Source: Microbacterium lacticum
GTDB lineage: Bacteria; Actinomycetota; Actinomycetes; Actinomycetales; Microbacteriaceae
DNA length: 64,000 bases
Direction of reading: 5' to 3'
Assembly: GCF_006716815.1 (NCBI RefSeq)
Contig: NZ_VFPS01000008.1
Coordinates: 1 to 64,000 of the forward strand
Each line of letters starts with the position of its first letter. Position 1 is the stretch's first letter. Below the pieces are notes generated by a model that saw only the letters and a program-made list of their open reading frames with translations, had not been told where the DNA came from and did no database searches. This document shows, piece after piece, positions 27,952 to 36,839 of the stretch. A program made the translations under genes and the position numbers.

Positions 27952-29454
27952 TCAGTCGCGAGGTTGCTCGCCCTCGTCGGCGTCGGGTGCGCCGGCGTCT
28001 CCGCGAGCGTCGTCCGTGCCGCCGGCGCGCTCGTCGCCGGGCCTCTCGGGACCGCCGAGCGAGGCGAGCGGGTCGAGGTCGGACGGGGCGAACTGCTCGG
28101 TGTCGCCCTCGCCGGAGACGTCGGACACCCAGTGCGGCAGCACCGCCGCCGGGCGCGCCGACCGGCCGTTCCCCGCGTCGGCCGCCGTCGCGCGACCCAT
28201 GGTCGCGCCCGTGTGTCCCGAATACGAGGCGTGGTCTCGCCCGTCGCCCGCCGTGCGCGTCGGGCCGAACAGGGCGATCGCGGCGCCGACGAGCAGCTCC
28301 AGTCCCACGGCGAGCGCGACGGGTCCCGGCGCCGGACCGACCTCGGCCAGCCGTCCGGGCCCGATCGAGCCGGAGGCGACGGCCGCGAGCAGCGCCGCTC
28401 CGGCCGCCCCGCCCACGACGATCGCGGCGCCCGCCGCCAATCGCGGTCCAGCGGACTCGTCGACGACCTGCCCGGCGCGGTGCAGGCGGCCGCGCGCGGC
28501 GGCGCCGGCGACGAAGCCGACCGCGACGATGAGCAGCACGCTCACGAGCATCCACGGTGTCGCGGTCTCGGGCACGATGCCGAGTGCGGGCACGCCGGGG
28601 AGGACCCCGACGTTCGTGCCCGCCGGCGAGACGGCAGTGCCGGTGCCGAGCGCGAAGCCGGGACCGGCCACGAAGGCCCCGCCCCAGACGATCAGTGTCG
28701 GGAGGTATGCGAGCTGTGCGAGGGCGAGCAGCGCGCCGCCGGCGACGTCGACGTGGGATGCCTCGAACAGCGCGATCACCTGGCCGCCGCGCAGCACCGT
28801 CGCCACGGCGACGATGAGCGCGCCCGCGCCCACGAAGCCCCCGACGGCGATGCCGATGCCGCGCGCGGCGGCCTCGGGCACACCGGCCCATCGCGGGTCG
28901 CGCTCGGCGCGCAGACGCACCGCGTCGACGAGACCGTCGTCGCCGTTCCGCCACGCCCCGACGAGCGCCCCGGCGAGGGCGGGCACCGCGAACACGGCGG
29001 TCGGGAGGAGGAGTGCCTGCCAGCCGTAGACCGCCGCGACGGGGTTGCCCGAGCTGCGCCACAGCAGCCACGCGATCACCGCCATGACGACCGCGCCCGT
29101 CACCACCCCGACGACCCACGCGCCGGCGCGCGCCGCGCGCGCCCCCGAACGGGCGGCGAACACGGCGGTGAAGACGGTGAAGGCGAGCGGCGCCAGCGAC
29201 AGCCAGAAGGTCGCCGCGTCGGCGGGGATGCCGACTGCGTTCAGGTACTCCGGCGGGAGGGTGATGCGCAGCGGCACTAGCTGGCCGAGCTGCCACAGCC
29301 GCACCGACGTCGGCCAGAGCGACGCCCAGTCGGCCCCGCCGCCGAGCCCGAACACCCACAGCACGGTGAGCGGGGCGAGGGCGGCCGCGACACCGACAGC
29401 CGCCGCGACCAGGGCGTCGACGGCGGCCAGGAGAGAGACGAGAAGGCGATTCAT
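27952..29454 (-). CDS. DUF6350/PerM-like multi-pass membrane protein
   Basis: A 500-residue protein with about ten hydrophobic helices and an acidic, disordered C-terminal tail (about 400-500, rich in Asp/Gly/Pro). Helices begin at LLVSLLAAVDALVAAAVGVA and continue with little loop. Position directly upstream of purN is the same as that of PerM in mycobacteria (perM-purN-purH), a protein reported to support cell division under stress. I assign it to the actinobacterial DUF6350 group on hydropathy, size and synteny. Its reaction or partners are unknown. The gap to purN is 40 bases. Confidence 0.75.
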   Translation of the reverse strand: MNRLLVSLLAAVDALVAAAVGVAAALAPLTVLWVFGLGGGADWASLWPTSVRLWQLGQLVPLRITLPPEYLNAVGIPADAATFWLSLAPLAFTVFTAVFAARSGARAARAGAWVVGVVTGAVVMAVIAWLLWRSSGNPVAAVYGWQALLLPTAVFAVPALAGALVGAWRNGDDGLVDAVRLRAERDPRWAGVPEAAARGIGIAVGGFVGAGALIVAVATVLRGGQVIALFEASHVDVAGGALLALAQLAYLPTLIVWGGAFVAGPGFALGTGTAVSPAGTNVGVLPGVPALGIVPETATPWMLVSVLLIVAVGFVAGAAARGRLHRAGQVVDESAGPRLAAGAAIVVGGAAGAALLAAVASGSIGPGRLAEVGPAPGPVALAVGLELLVGAAIALFGPTRTAGDGRDHASYSGHTGATMGRATAADAGNGRSARPAAVLPHWVSDVSGEGDTEQFAPSDLDPLASLGGPERPGDERAGGTDDARGDAGAPDADEGEQPRD

Positions 29455-29555
29455 GCGCGTTCGACCCTACCCAGCCGAGCAGAGCGCGCCGTGCGGGCGC
29501 GCGGCGGGGGACGGAGAGCGCCCCGGCATCCACTAGCGTTTTCGCTGGAGGAATC

Positions 29556-31013
29556 ATGTCTGAATCGCGCCCGCAGGCGACCCGCACCACCGAACCGGCG
29601 CCGGTGGGCGCCCTCGACCGCTTCTTCGAGATCACGAGGCGCGGCTCGACCGTGGGCACCGAGGTGCGCGGCGGCCTCGTCACCTTCGTGGCGATGGCCT
29701 ACATCGTGGTGCTGAACCCGATCATCCTATCGGGCAAGGAGGACGTCGCCGGCAACACCCTCGCGTTCGGCGCCGTCGGCGCGGTGACCGCCCTGACCGC
29801 CGGTGTCATGACGATCCTGTTCGGGCTCGTCACGCGCCTGCCGTTCGCGTTCGCGGCGGGTCTCGGCATCAACGCGTTCCTGGCATTCAGCGTCATCCAC
29901 GAGGTCACCTGGCCCGAGGCCATGGCCCTCGTCGTCATCAACGGTGTGATCATCGTGCTGCTGGCGGCCACCGGACTGCGGAAGATGATCTTCGACGCCG
30001 TGCCCGTGCAGCTGAAGCTCGCGATCACCGTCGGCATCGGCCTGTTCATCGCGTTCATCGGGTTCATCAACTCCGGATTCGTCACCGCGACGGGCTCGAA
30101 CTCGCCGCCCGTCGGCCTCGGCATCGGCGGCTCCGTGGCATCCGTGCCCACCCTGCTGTTCGTCATCACGCTGATCCTCACCTCGGTGCTCGTCGCGCTG
30201 AAGGTCAAGGGCGGGATGCTCATCGGCCTGATCGTCGGCACCGTGCTCGCCGTGATCGCCGAGGCGATCTGGCACCTCGGCTCGGCCGTCGACCACCCGG
30301 GCGGGTGGGGACTCACGATCCCGGCGCTCACCGGATCGCCGGTGAGCGTGCCCGACCTCAGCCTCGTCGGCGCGGTCGACTTCTCCTTCGACGTCGCGAA
30401 GGTCGGCTTCGTCACACTGATCATGCTCGTCTTCACGCTCGTGTTCTCGAACTTCTTCGACGCGATGGGCACGATGACCGGTCTCGCCAAGGAGGCGGGG
30501 CTCGCCGACGAGAAGGGCGACTTCCCGCGCATCAAGTCCGCGCTGATCGTCGAGGGTGTCGGCGCGATCGCCGGTGGCGCGACCTCGTCGTCGTCGAACA
30601 CGGTGTTCATCGAGTCGGGCGCCGGCATCGGCGAGGGTGCGCGCACGGGCCTCGCGAACGTCGTCACGGGTCTCGTGTTCCTCCTCGCGATGTTCTTCAC
30701 CCCGCTCACCTCGATCGTGCCGACCGAGGTCGCCGCGGCGGCGCTAGTGATCGTCGGAGCGATGATGATGGCGCAGATCAAGAACATCGACCTCACCGAC
30801 TTCCGCGTGCTCATGCCGGTGTTCCTCACGATCACCGTCATGCCCATGACCTACTCGATCGCGAACGGCATCGGCGCGGGCTTCGTCAGCTGGGTGCTGC
30901 TGCACGCGTTCTCCGGCCGCGCGAAGACCATCAGCCCGCTGCTGTGGATCGTCGCCGCCGGGTTCGTGATCTTCTTCGCCCGCGGACCGATCGAGATGGC
31001 GCTCGGCGGGTGA
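29556..31013 (+). CDS. NCS2-family purine permease (AzgA-like)
   Basis: A 485-residue proton-coupled nucleobase transporter of the inner membrane. Typical text: TEVRGGLVTFVAMAYIVVLNPIILS, PFAFAAGLGINAFLAFSVI, FDAMGTMTGLAKEAGL with substrate-binding Asp, and GATSSSSNTVFIESGAGIGEGARTGLANVVTG carrying the binding-site Glu. These match the AzgA/PbuG subgroup for hypoxanthine, guanine and adenine. About 12-14 helices. Start ATG follows GGAGGA; a -10-like TAGCGT sits only about 25 bases upstream, leaving no room for a purine riboswitch. Beside purN-purH, it would provide purine salvage. The next gene overlaps its stop by four bases (GTGA). Confidence 0.93.
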   Translation: MSESRPQATRTTEPAPVGALDRFFEITRRGSTVGTEVRGGLVTFVAMAYIVVLNPIILSGKEDVAGNTLAFGAVGAVTALTAGVMTILFGLVTRLPFAFAAGLGINAFLAFSVIHEVTWPEAMALVVINGVIIVLLAATGLRKMIFDAVPVQLKLAITVGIGLFIAFIGFINSGFVTATGSNSPPVGLGIGGSVASVPTLLFVITLILTSVLVALKVKGGMLIGLIVGTVLAVIAEAIWHLGSAVDHPGGWGLTIPALTGSPVSVPDLSLVGAVDFSFDVAKVGFVTLIMLVFTLVFSNFFDAMGTMTGLAKEAGLADEKGDFPRIKSALIVEGVGAIAGGATSSSSNTVFIESGAGIGEGARTGLANVVTGLVFLLAMFFTPLTSIVPTEVAAAALVIVGAMMMAQIKNIDLTDFRVLMPVFLTITVMPMTYSIANGIGAGFVSWVLLHAFSGRAKTISPLLWIVAAGFVIFFARGPIEMALGG

Positions 31014-31905
31014 CCGGCGGCGCGTTCGGCTGGATCGTGATCCTTCTCGTGGCGATCCTCGTGATCCCCGTCGGGATCGTCGCGGGCATCGGCTTCGCGC
31101 AGGGCACGATCCCGCCCGGCGACGACGAGGGCATCTTCGGCACGGGCCCCGGGTACCCGGTGTTCGCGCCGCCGTTCTGGCTGCTGTGGGTCCCCACGCT
31201 GGGCGCGCTCGCGCTCAGCATCGCGACCTGGCGCTACCGCGGTCAGTTCATGGACTCGATCTTCTCCGCCCGCTGGGATCTCGGCATCGTCTCGATGTTC
31301 GGCGCCGTCACAACTCTCGGCGCGGCCGTCACGTTCGGGGCACCGTACCTCGCCGTCGTCCTCGCCGCCGTCGTGCCCTGGCTCCTCGCGCTCTTCGTGG
31401 TCCTCTCGCGCGGAGTCTGGGATGCGGGGTCAGAGGCCGTCCGCGCGTTCCGCCCGGCGCGCCGTGACGAGGGGCCAGGCAGGAAGTCACCCCACGCGGG
31501 TGAGGCGTCCGAGCGCGCCGCCGTCCCCGCGCTGCGGATCACCGCGGGCGAGGGCTGGAAGCGCAATCGCCAGCGGCTCACGCGCGAGGACGGCGACCCG
31601 CGCCGCGTCGTCGTCGATGTCTTCGACACCGCCACGAACGAGATGGGCCTCACCCGCGCGCTCATGCGCTCGGTCGACGGTGAGGATGCCGCACCGCCGC
31701 GCTCCACGTCGTTCCCGCAACCGCCGTCCGCACGGTCCGCGCCGTGGAGAGCGCGCACGGCCCTCGCATCACGGCGACGTGGCATTGGGACGATGGCCGG
31801 CGCTCCGTGCTCATGTGCGCCTTCGATCTCGAACCGGAACGGTTCGCCGCGGTCGAAGCCGACCTCGACGCGGTGGCCGCCGGCATCCGCATCGGCACGA
31901 TCTGA
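31010..31905 (+). pseudogene. Membrane protein with frame break near its C-terminus
   Basis: GTG 31010 overlaps the permease stop. Frame 2 encodes several helices (FGWIVILLVAILVIPVGIVA, FWLLWVPTLGALALSIA, WDLGIVSMFGAVTTLGAAV, a helix ending VVPWLLALFVVLS) and then a soluble domain (PALRITAGEGWKRN, RRVVVDVFDTATNEMGL). Near 31690-31705 sense moves to frame 1: VVPATAVRTVRAVESARG, ITATWHWDDGRRSVLMCAFDLEP, ending AGIRIGTI and stop at 31905. The frame-2 text past that point is Arg/Ser/Pro-rich shadow. One base appears missing in the GCACCGCCGCGC stretch. Family unknown; it heads the WXG100-type cassette and may belong with it. Confidence 0.6.
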
Positions 31906-31930
31906 GCCTTCCCCGCGGCGCGGGGTGGCG

Positions 31931-31950
31931 GATGGGGAGTTCTCCCCATC
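31931..31950 (+). terminator. Hairpin just before the WXG-like coiled-coil gene
   Basis: GATGGGGA-GTTC-TCCCCATC, a perfect 8-bp stem ending at the base before GTG 31951. It could terminate the upstream message or sequester the GGGGAG ribosome site contained in its left arm. Confidence 0.5.
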
Positions 31951-32808
31951 GTGCGCGCGCGGCGACCGCGTCTAGCATCGTCGATCCTCGACGCCGTGTC
32001 GGGCCTGCGCACCGCGATCGCCGAGACGCGCAATCATGAGAGCGAAGCGCTCGACGTCCTCGCCGAGAACGCCGACACCGTCGCCGGCAAGCTCGAGACA
32101 CTCGAGAACCGCTACCGCGTCGCCTCGGACGCTCTCACCGGCTTCGCCGGCGACCTCGAGACCGCGCAGCAGCAGGTGGCGCCGATCGTCACCGAGAACA
32201 GTGAGGCGTCGGCGCAGCTCGCGTACGCGTCGAGCCGCATCCGTCAGTACGAGCAGCAGCGCCTCATGACGACCGACCCGACCGAGATGATCGAGCTCAA
32301 CGAGCAGCTCATCCGCCTGCACTCGCGCGCGAACACCTACCGCACGACCGTCTCGGGCGCCGAGACCCGCTTCGCCGCGATCATCGAAACGCTGCGCCAG
32401 TCAGGCCGCGATGCGGCGTCGCGACTGCGGACCGCGATGGACGGAGACGGGCTCAACGACTCGATCCTCGACAACATCACGGGGTGGGTGCAGGAGAACG
32501 CGGAGATTCTGAAAGCCATCCGGCAGGTGCTGCAGGTGATCACGACGGCCCTGTCGGTGCTGAGCTTCGTCTTCCCCGTGCTCGCGCCGTTCGCACTCGC
32601 CGCGGGGCTGCTGACCGCCGGTCTCGGGCTGCTGCTGGCGGCCTCCGGAGAGATCTCCTGGGTGGACTTCGGCCTCGACGTGCTCGCGGTGGCGACTCTC
32701 GGCGTGGGAGCGATCGCCTCCAAGGGCGTCGGGCAGGTCGTGAACCTCATGTCCGACTGGTACAACGAGAGCGTGCAGGACGCCAGCACGTGGCGGGTCG
32801 GCTCGTGA
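31951..32808 (+). CDS. Type VII-secretion-like coiled-coil protein with C-terminal membrane helices
   Basis: A 285-residue protein (or 270 from GTG 31996, which lies after a -10-like TAGCAT at 31973-31978). Residues about 15-185 are helical with heptad-like spacing (DTVAGKLETLENRY, IRQYEQQRLMTTDPTEMIELNEQLIRLHSRAN), resembling actinobacterial N-terminal domains of putative T7SS-exported proteins. A hydrophobic region follows at 195-265 (VLQVITTALSVLSFVFPVLAPFALAAG and more). No toxin domain is seen. Its stop overlaps the next gene (GTGA). Linked to a WXG100 gene 1.2 kb downstream, but no EccC/EssC motor is in the window. Function unknown; family assignment is by resemblance. Confidence 0.6.
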   Translation: MRARRPRLASSILDAVSGLRTAIAETRNHESEALDVLAENADTVAGKLETLENRYRVASDALTGFAGDLETAQQQVAPIVTENSEASAQLAYASSRIRQYEQQRLMTTDPTEMIELNEQLIRLHSRANTYRTTVSGAETRFAAIIETLRQSGRDAASRLRTAMDGDGLNDSILDNITGWVQENAEILKAIRQVLQVITTALSVLSFVFPVLAPFALAAGLLTAGLGLLLAASGEISWVDFGLDVLAVATLGVGAIASKGVGQVVNLMSDWYNESVQDASTWRVGS

Positions 32809-33449
32809 GCGCGGCGGCGACCGGCCCCCTGCCCCGCGTCATCGTGCCGCCCGGCTGGGCGGCGATCCCGGTGGGCGTGCCGCCCGGCTGGGCGGCGATC
32901 CCGGTGGGCGCGGACAACGACGACACCGCACGTGAGGTGTTCCGCGAGGCGTGGCGCACCGGTCCTCGCGACAGCATCGGGCCGTTCATCCATCGTCTCG
33001 AGGAGTGGCTCGTCTCGGTGCTCGATGACGCGCGCGACGCGGGCTGCTTCCGCGTCATCCTCCCGCTCGGGGTGCCGTGGCAGGTGCCCGTGTCCACGGC
33101 GATCTCGCTGAGCTTCGCGCCGGCGGCACGGCCCGCCGGCGGCGAGCAGCGCCTCACCGACGCCGGCCCCGCGTGGCGGGCCGTCACGGACCTGCCCGTC
33201 GCGGACGCGGACCCCGAGTCGCTCGCGCTCCTGCGCACGATCGAGTACGCCTGGCCTCTGCCGGATGGCGCCGGGATGCTGATCGCCTTCGCGTCGATCT
33301 CCGGGCAGCCGGTCGCGGAGTTCGCCCCCGTCGCGGATGCCCTGACGGTGCTCGTCGAGACGATGCTCGACGCCCTCGACTGGCCGCCCTCCGGCGGTGC
33401 ACCGAGCGCGACCGCCCCGGCGCCGACACGCGAGGAGGCGACACGATGA
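32805..33449 (+). CDS. Unrecognised protein of the WXG100-type cassette
   Basis: A 214-residue soluble protein with GTG start overlapping the previous stop and a four-base ATGA overlap with the next gene. I do not recognise the family. It contains RVIVPPGWAAIPVG near the N-terminus, a unit perfectly duplicated in tandem (see 32844-32909), then a helical segment (TAREVFREAWRTGPRDSIGPF) and alternating strands (VILPLGVPWQVPVSTAISLSF, GMLIAFASISGQPV). The alpha/beta make-up and position between a T7SS-like substrate and WXG100 suggest a secretion accessory or chaperone, by analogy with EspG-like proteins only. Tail is Pro/Ala/Thr-rich. Confidence 0.6.
   Translation: MSAAATGPLPRVIVPPGWAAIPVGVPPGWAAIPVGADNDDTAREVFREAWRTGPRDSIGPFIHRLEEWLVSVLDDARDAGCFRVILPLGVPWQVPVSTAISLSFAPAARPAGGEQRLTDAGPAWRAVTDLPVADADPESLALLRTIEYAWPLPDGAGMLIAFASISGQPVAEFAPVADALTVLVETMLDALDWPPSGGAPSATAPAPTREEATR
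32844..32909 (+). repeat. Perfect 33-bp in-frame tandem duplication
   Basis: Bases 32844-32876 are repeated exactly at 32877-32909, doubling the peptide VPPGWAAIPVG. Perfect identity implies a recent event or an assembly artefact. Confidence 0.9.
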
Positions 33450-34033
33450 CCCTCCGCGTCGCTGCCGATCCGGCACGGTGGATGTACATCCCCGCTCGCT
33501 TCCCCTGGCAGGGGTACACGCGCGTCGAGGAGTGGAGTGCCGCCTTGCTGGCCGCTCTCGACGACCTGCACGACTACGACACCGACCAGCGCGAGCTCAT
33601 CCGCGCATACGCGGAGGGGCTCTCCCGCTCCATCGACACGGGCGAGCACCGCTACGCCTACCTCACCCAACCGCACGTCGAGACGGCGATCGCGAGCTTC
33701 TACGAGTGGCCGCACCTCGACGTCGACGACGCCGAGCTGCAGGGCGCTCGCGACGTGCGGGCGGTGCGGCCTGCGGTGACCGAGCCGTTCCACAGTGCGG
33801 CGCTCGGTGACGGCACGCTGACGCTGCGACACGTGGCGGATGCGACGTCGGGGACGGTGAGCGCCGTCGCGCACTGGGTGTGGCGGATGCCCGACCGCGA
33901 CATCATCATGATCGTGGGCGACAGCGATCTGCCGCGATTCCTGCGGCTGCGTCCGCTCTACGACGATCTGGCCCGGGCGATCGACCTCGTCCCGGGCGAC
34001 GAGGGAAGGAGCTCGATATGGCCGACGGACTGA
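33446..34033 (+). CDS. Unrecognised protein of the WXG100-type cassette, second
   Basis: A 195-residue soluble protein from ATG 33446 (ATGA overlap with the preceding stop, GAGGAGG upstream). Visible features: RWMYIPARFPWQGYTRVEEW at the N-terminus, an acidic helical stretch (AALLAALDDLHDYDTDQRELIRAYAEGLSRSI) and later strands (TLTLRHVADATSGTVSAVAHWVW, DIIMIVGDSDLPRFLRLRPLYDDLARAI). I do not recognise the family. The end overlaps the WXG100 gene by 16 bases, so this and the three neighbours are one transcript. A role as partner or chaperone of the small secreted protein is a guess from context. Confidence 0.6.
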   Translation: MTLRVAADPARWMYIPARFPWQGYTRVEEWSAALLAALDDLHDYDTDQRELIRAYAEGLSRSIDTGEHRYAYLTQPHVETAIASFYEWPHLDVDDAELQGARDVRAVRPAVTEPFHSAALGDGTLTLRHVADATSGTVSAVAHWVWRMPDRDIIMIVGDSDLPRFLRLRPLYDDLARAIDLVPGDEGRSSIWPTD

Positions 34034-34355
34034 AGCTCGACACCGAACAGGTGCAGCAGGTCGCGAACGACATGCAGCGGATCACGCGCACGCTCGAAGA
34101 CGCCGCCGCGGACTCCTCGTCGCTCGCCGCCGTCATCCCGGTGCACGAGCTCTCGCGTGCCGTCGAGGATTTCGCCGGGGGCTGGGACGACAACCGGCGG
34201 AGCCTCGTGGAAGAGGTCTCGGCGCTGCGCGAGCAGGCCGCCGCCGTCGCGCAGGCGTTCACCGCGACATCGACTCGCAGCTCGTCGACGCGCTCACCCG
34301 CCCGCCGCAGCCGGAGGGCGGCCCGGTCGGCCGGGGCGGTCCGATACCCGTCTGA
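34018..34355 (+). pseudogene. WXG100-family small protein, frameshifted near the C-terminus
   Basis: ATG 34018 has GGAAGGAG upstream. The product is helical, with FAGGWDDNRRSLVEE placing a W-x-x/W-x-G-type turn in GGWDDNR, as in ESX/WXG100 proteins of about 100 residues. In frame 1 the reading after QAF at about 34262 becomes Ser/Arg-rich and runs on for kilobases as antisense of sucDC. In frame 3 the natural end appears: RDIDSQLVDALTRPPQPEGG, ending PIPV and stop at 34353-34355. Loss of one C in TTC(C)ACC would explain it. The intact protein would be about 112 residues. Either a real mutation or a homopolymer sequencing error. Confidence 0.65.
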
Positions 34356-34372
34356 GCGTCTTCGCACACACG

Positions 34373-34408
34373 ACGAAGGGGTGGATGCCGTGGCATCCAC
34401 CCCTTCGT
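34373..34408. terminator. Bidirectional terminator between WXG100 and sucD
   Basis: Perfect 17-bp arms (ACGAAGGGGTGGATGCC and complement) separated by GT, between convergent genes; GGATGCC/GGCATCC again forms the tip. Confidence 0.85.
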
Positions 34409-34434
34409 CTTCCGTTCGCGTCGCCGCGCGTGCG

Positions 34435-35337
34435 TTACAGCGCTTCGATGACCTCGCGCATGAGGGCGGCGGTCTCGGACGGGGTCTTTCCGACCTTGAC
34501 ACCGGCGGCCTCGAGGGCCTCCTTCTTGGCCTGCGCGGTGCCCGCAGAGCCCGAGACGATCGCACCGGCGTGGCCCATCGTCTTGCCCTCGGGGGCGGTG
34601 AAGCCGGCGACGTAGCCGACGACGGGCTTCGTCACGTGCGCCTTGATGTACTCGGCCGCGCGCTCCTCGGCGTCGCCGCCGATCTCGCCGATCATGACGA
34701 TCGCCTTCGTGTCGGGGTCGGCCTCGAACGCCTCGAGCGCGTCGATGTGCGTCGTGCCGATGATCGGGTCGCCGCCGATGCCGATCGCGGTCGAGAAGCC
34801 CAGGTCGCGCAGCTCGAACATCATCTGGTAGGTCAGCGTGCCCGACTTCGAGACGAGACCGATCGGGCCCTTGCCGGTGATGTTCGCGGGCGTGATGCCC
34901 ACGAGCGCCTCGCCGGGGGTGATGATGCCGGGGCAGTTCGGGCCGATGATGCGGGTCTTGTTGCCCTTCGACTTCGCGTACGCCCACGCCTCCGCCGTGT
35001 CACCGACGGGCACGCCCTCGGTGATGACGACGAGGAGCGGAATGTCCGTGTCGATGGCCTCGATCATCGCGTCCTTCGTGAACGCGGGCGGCACGAAGGC
35101 GATCGACACGTCGGCGCCCGTCGCCTCGATCGCCTCGGCGACCGACGCGAAGACGGGGAGATCGACGGCGTTGCCGTCCTTGTCGGTGTGCGAGACGGTG
35201 GTGCCCGCCTTGCGCGCGTTGACGCCGCCGACGACGTTCGTGCCCGCCTTCAGCATCAGCGCCGTGTGCTTGGTGCCCTCGCCGCCGGTGATGCCCTGGA
35301 CGATGACCTTGGAGTCCTTGTTGAGATAGATCGACAT
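34435..35337 (-). CDS. sucD: Succinyl-CoA synthetase (ADP-forming) alpha subunit
   Basis: The alpha subunit binds CoA and carries the phosphohistidine that relays phosphate between succinyl phosphate and ADP. The 300-residue protein is full length: [17 protein letters not shown] at the N-terminus, GVNARKAG, the CoA-binding Rossmann segment, [16 protein letters not shown], and [11 protein letters not shown] with the active-site His at about residue 250. Partner sucC is 33 bases upstream on the same strand. Orientation and order sucC-sucD match other actinobacteria, where pcrA and perM-purN-purH are nearby. Confidence 0.97.
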   Translation of the reverse strand: MSIYLNKDSKVIVQGITGGEGTKHTALMLKAGTNVVGGVNARKAGTTVSHTDKDGNAVDLPVFASVAEAIEATGADVSIAFVPPAFTKDAMIEAIDTDIPLLVVITEGVPVGDTAEAWAYAKSKGNKTRIIGPNCPGIITPGEALVGITPANITGKGPIGLVSKSGTLTYQMMFELRDLGFSTAIGIGGDPIIGTTHIDALEAFEADPDTKAIVMIGEIGGDAEERAAEYIKAHVTKPVVGYVAGFTAPEGKTMGHAGAIVSGSAGTAQAKKEALEAAGVKVGKTPSETAALMREVIEAL

Positions 35338-35370
35338 AGTCCTAGTTCCTTGAAATCCGGATGCCGCAGG

Positions 35371-36537
35371 TCAGGCGTTCGCCAGCTCGGCGGCCTTGTC
35401 GGCGCCGGCGTCCATCGTGTCGGCGAGGGTGACGAGGGGGTTGTTCGCCGCGGCGAGGATCGCGCGGCCCTCCTCGACCTGGTTGCCGTCGAGGCGCACG
35501 ACGAGGGGCTTCGTGGCGGTGTCTCCGAGGATCTCGAGAGCCTTGACGATGCCCTCCGCGACCGCGACGCACGAGGTGATGCCGCCGAAGACGTTGACGA
35601 ACACGCTCTTGACCTGCTCGTCGCCGAGGATGACGTCGAGGCCCGCGGCCATGACCGTGGCCGAGGCGCCGCCGCCGATGTCGAGGAAGTTCGCGGGCTT
35701 CACGCCGCCGTGGTTCTCGCCGGCGTAGGCGACGACGTCGAGGGTCGACATGACCAGGCCCGCGCCGTTGCCGATGATGCCGACCTGGCCGTCGAGCTTG
35801 ACGTAGTTGAGGCCGGAGGCCTTCGCCTTCGCCTCGAGCGGGTCGGCGGCGTCCTTGTCCTCGAGCTCCTCGTGCTCGGGGTGGCGCACCTCGGTGGCGT
35901 TGTCATCGAGGGTGACCTTGCCGTCGAGGGCGATGATCGCGCCCGAGGCATCCTGGATCAGCGGATTCACCTCGACGAGGGTCGCACCCTCGCCGGTGTA
36001 GACGTTGTAGAGCTTGACGAAGACATCGGCGACCTTGGGCGCGAGCTCGTCGTCGAAGCCGCCGGCCTTGGCGATCTCGAGGGCCTTCGCCTCGTCGATG
36101 CCGGTGAGCGGGTTCACCTCGACCTTGGCGAGGGCGTCGGGGCGCTCGACCGCGAGCTCCTCGATCTCCATGCCGCCCTCGACGCTCGCGAGCGACAGGT
36201 AGGAGCGGTTCGACCGGTCGAGCAGCACCGAGAAGTAGAACTCCTTCTCGATCTGGGCGCCCGCGGCGACCATCACGCGCTTGACGACGTGGCCCTTGAT
36301 GTCGAGCCCGAGGATCGCCTTCGCGGCCTCGTAGGCCTCGTCGGGGGTCTTCGCGACCTTCACGCCGCCGGCCTTGCCGCGACCGCCGGTCTTGACCTGG
36401 GCCTTGACGACGACGACACCGCCGAGCTTCTCGGCCGCCGCCTTCGCCTCCTCAGGGGTGTCGGCGATGATGCCGGCGAGTACCGGCACCTCGTACTTCT
36501 CGAACAGGTCACGTGCCTGGTATTCGTAGAGATCCAC
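35371..36537 (-). CDS. sucC: Succinyl-CoA synthetase (ADP-forming) beta subunit
   Basis: The nucleotide-binding beta subunit of succinyl-CoA synthetase. GTG at 36535-36537 gives 388 residues beginning [18 protein letters not shown], the standard family start; the longer in-frame upstream reading has no similarity. ATP-grasp motifs are [36 protein letters not shown], and VEVNPL (twice), with succinate-loop text [18 protein letters not shown] and [12 protein letters not shown] palindrome identical to the core of the icd operator lies 56-69 bases upstream, just downstream of a -10-like TAGGCT (36623-36628). This places sucCD and icd under one regulator. Confidence 0.97.
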   Translation of the reverse strand: MDLYEYQARDLFEKYEVPVLAGIIADTPEEAKAAAEKLGGVVVVKAQVKTGGRGKAGGVKVAKTPDEAYEAAKAILGLDIKGHVVKRVMVAAGAQIEKEFYFSVLLDRSNRSYLSLASVEGGMEIEELAVERPDALAKVEVNPLTGIDEAKALEIAKAGGFDDELAPKVADVFVKLYNVYTGEGATLVEVNPLIQDASGAIIALDGKVTLDDNATEVRHPEHEELEDKDAADPLEAKAKASGLNYVKLDGQVGIIGNGAGLVMSTLDVVAYAGENHGGVKPANFLDIGGGASATVMAAGLDVILGDEQVKSVFVNVFGGITSCVAVAEGIVKALEILGDTATKPLVVRLDGNQVEEGRAILAAANNPLVTLADTMDAGADKAAELANA

Positions 36538-36592
36538 GCGCAATCCTCCGCTGGGCGTCTGTGGTTTTTCGGGGTGTCCGATGCCGAAGATG

Positions 36593-36606
36593 TCTCGATG
36601 TCGAGA
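36593..36606. promoter_or_regulatory. TCTCGATGTCGAGA operator in the sucC promoter
   Basis: Perfect palindrome TCTCGA-TG-TCGAGA, identical to the core at 17214-17249 before icd. Relative to the sucC -10 at 36623-36628 (minus) it sits around the transcription start, where a bound protein would repress. Confidence 0.75.
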
Positions 36607-36680
36607 GATCGACCAATCCCCCAGCCTAATACGTGCGCCTGAGTGCCCGGGACCGGCCCGGCGCGGCGCCGGTCTGGCCC

Positions 36681-36733
36681 CGGCGTGGGTCTGGTCCCGG
36701 CGTGGGTCTTGGCGTGGGTCCCGGTGCGGGTCC
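36681..36733 (+). repeat. Imperfect minisatellite between sucC and TetR
   Basis: About four decaying units of CGGCGTGGGTCNNGG-like sequence, 12-18 bases each, with no gene. The 36538-36839 gap otherwise contains the sucC promoter/operator and the leaderless promoter of the TetR gene. Confidence 0.5.
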
Positions 36734-36827
36734 TCAACCGTCGGACCGGTGGTGCTGGTGTCGTCTCGGGGGCATCCGGAGTGCACACCCGCCCCACCGG
36801 CCCGACGACCGGCGGCCGGACGGCGAC

Positions 36828-36833
36828 TAGGCT
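36828..36833 (+). promoter_or_regulatory. -10 element TAGGCT of a leaderless transcript
   Basis: TAGGCT, six bases, then ATG 36840 of the TetR gene, without ribosome site. Confidence 0.6.
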
Positions 36834-36839
36834 CGGCGC

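Noticed and set aside
29455..29555. Purine riboswitch before the NCS2 permease
   Set aside because: Only about 100 bases separate the genes and the -10-like element is about 25 bases from the start, leaving no room for an aptamer.
34262..36642. Continuation of the WXG100 frame into an about 900-residue protein
   Set aside because: The extension is antisense to sucD and sucC; the sensible C-terminus is in another frame and stops at 34355.
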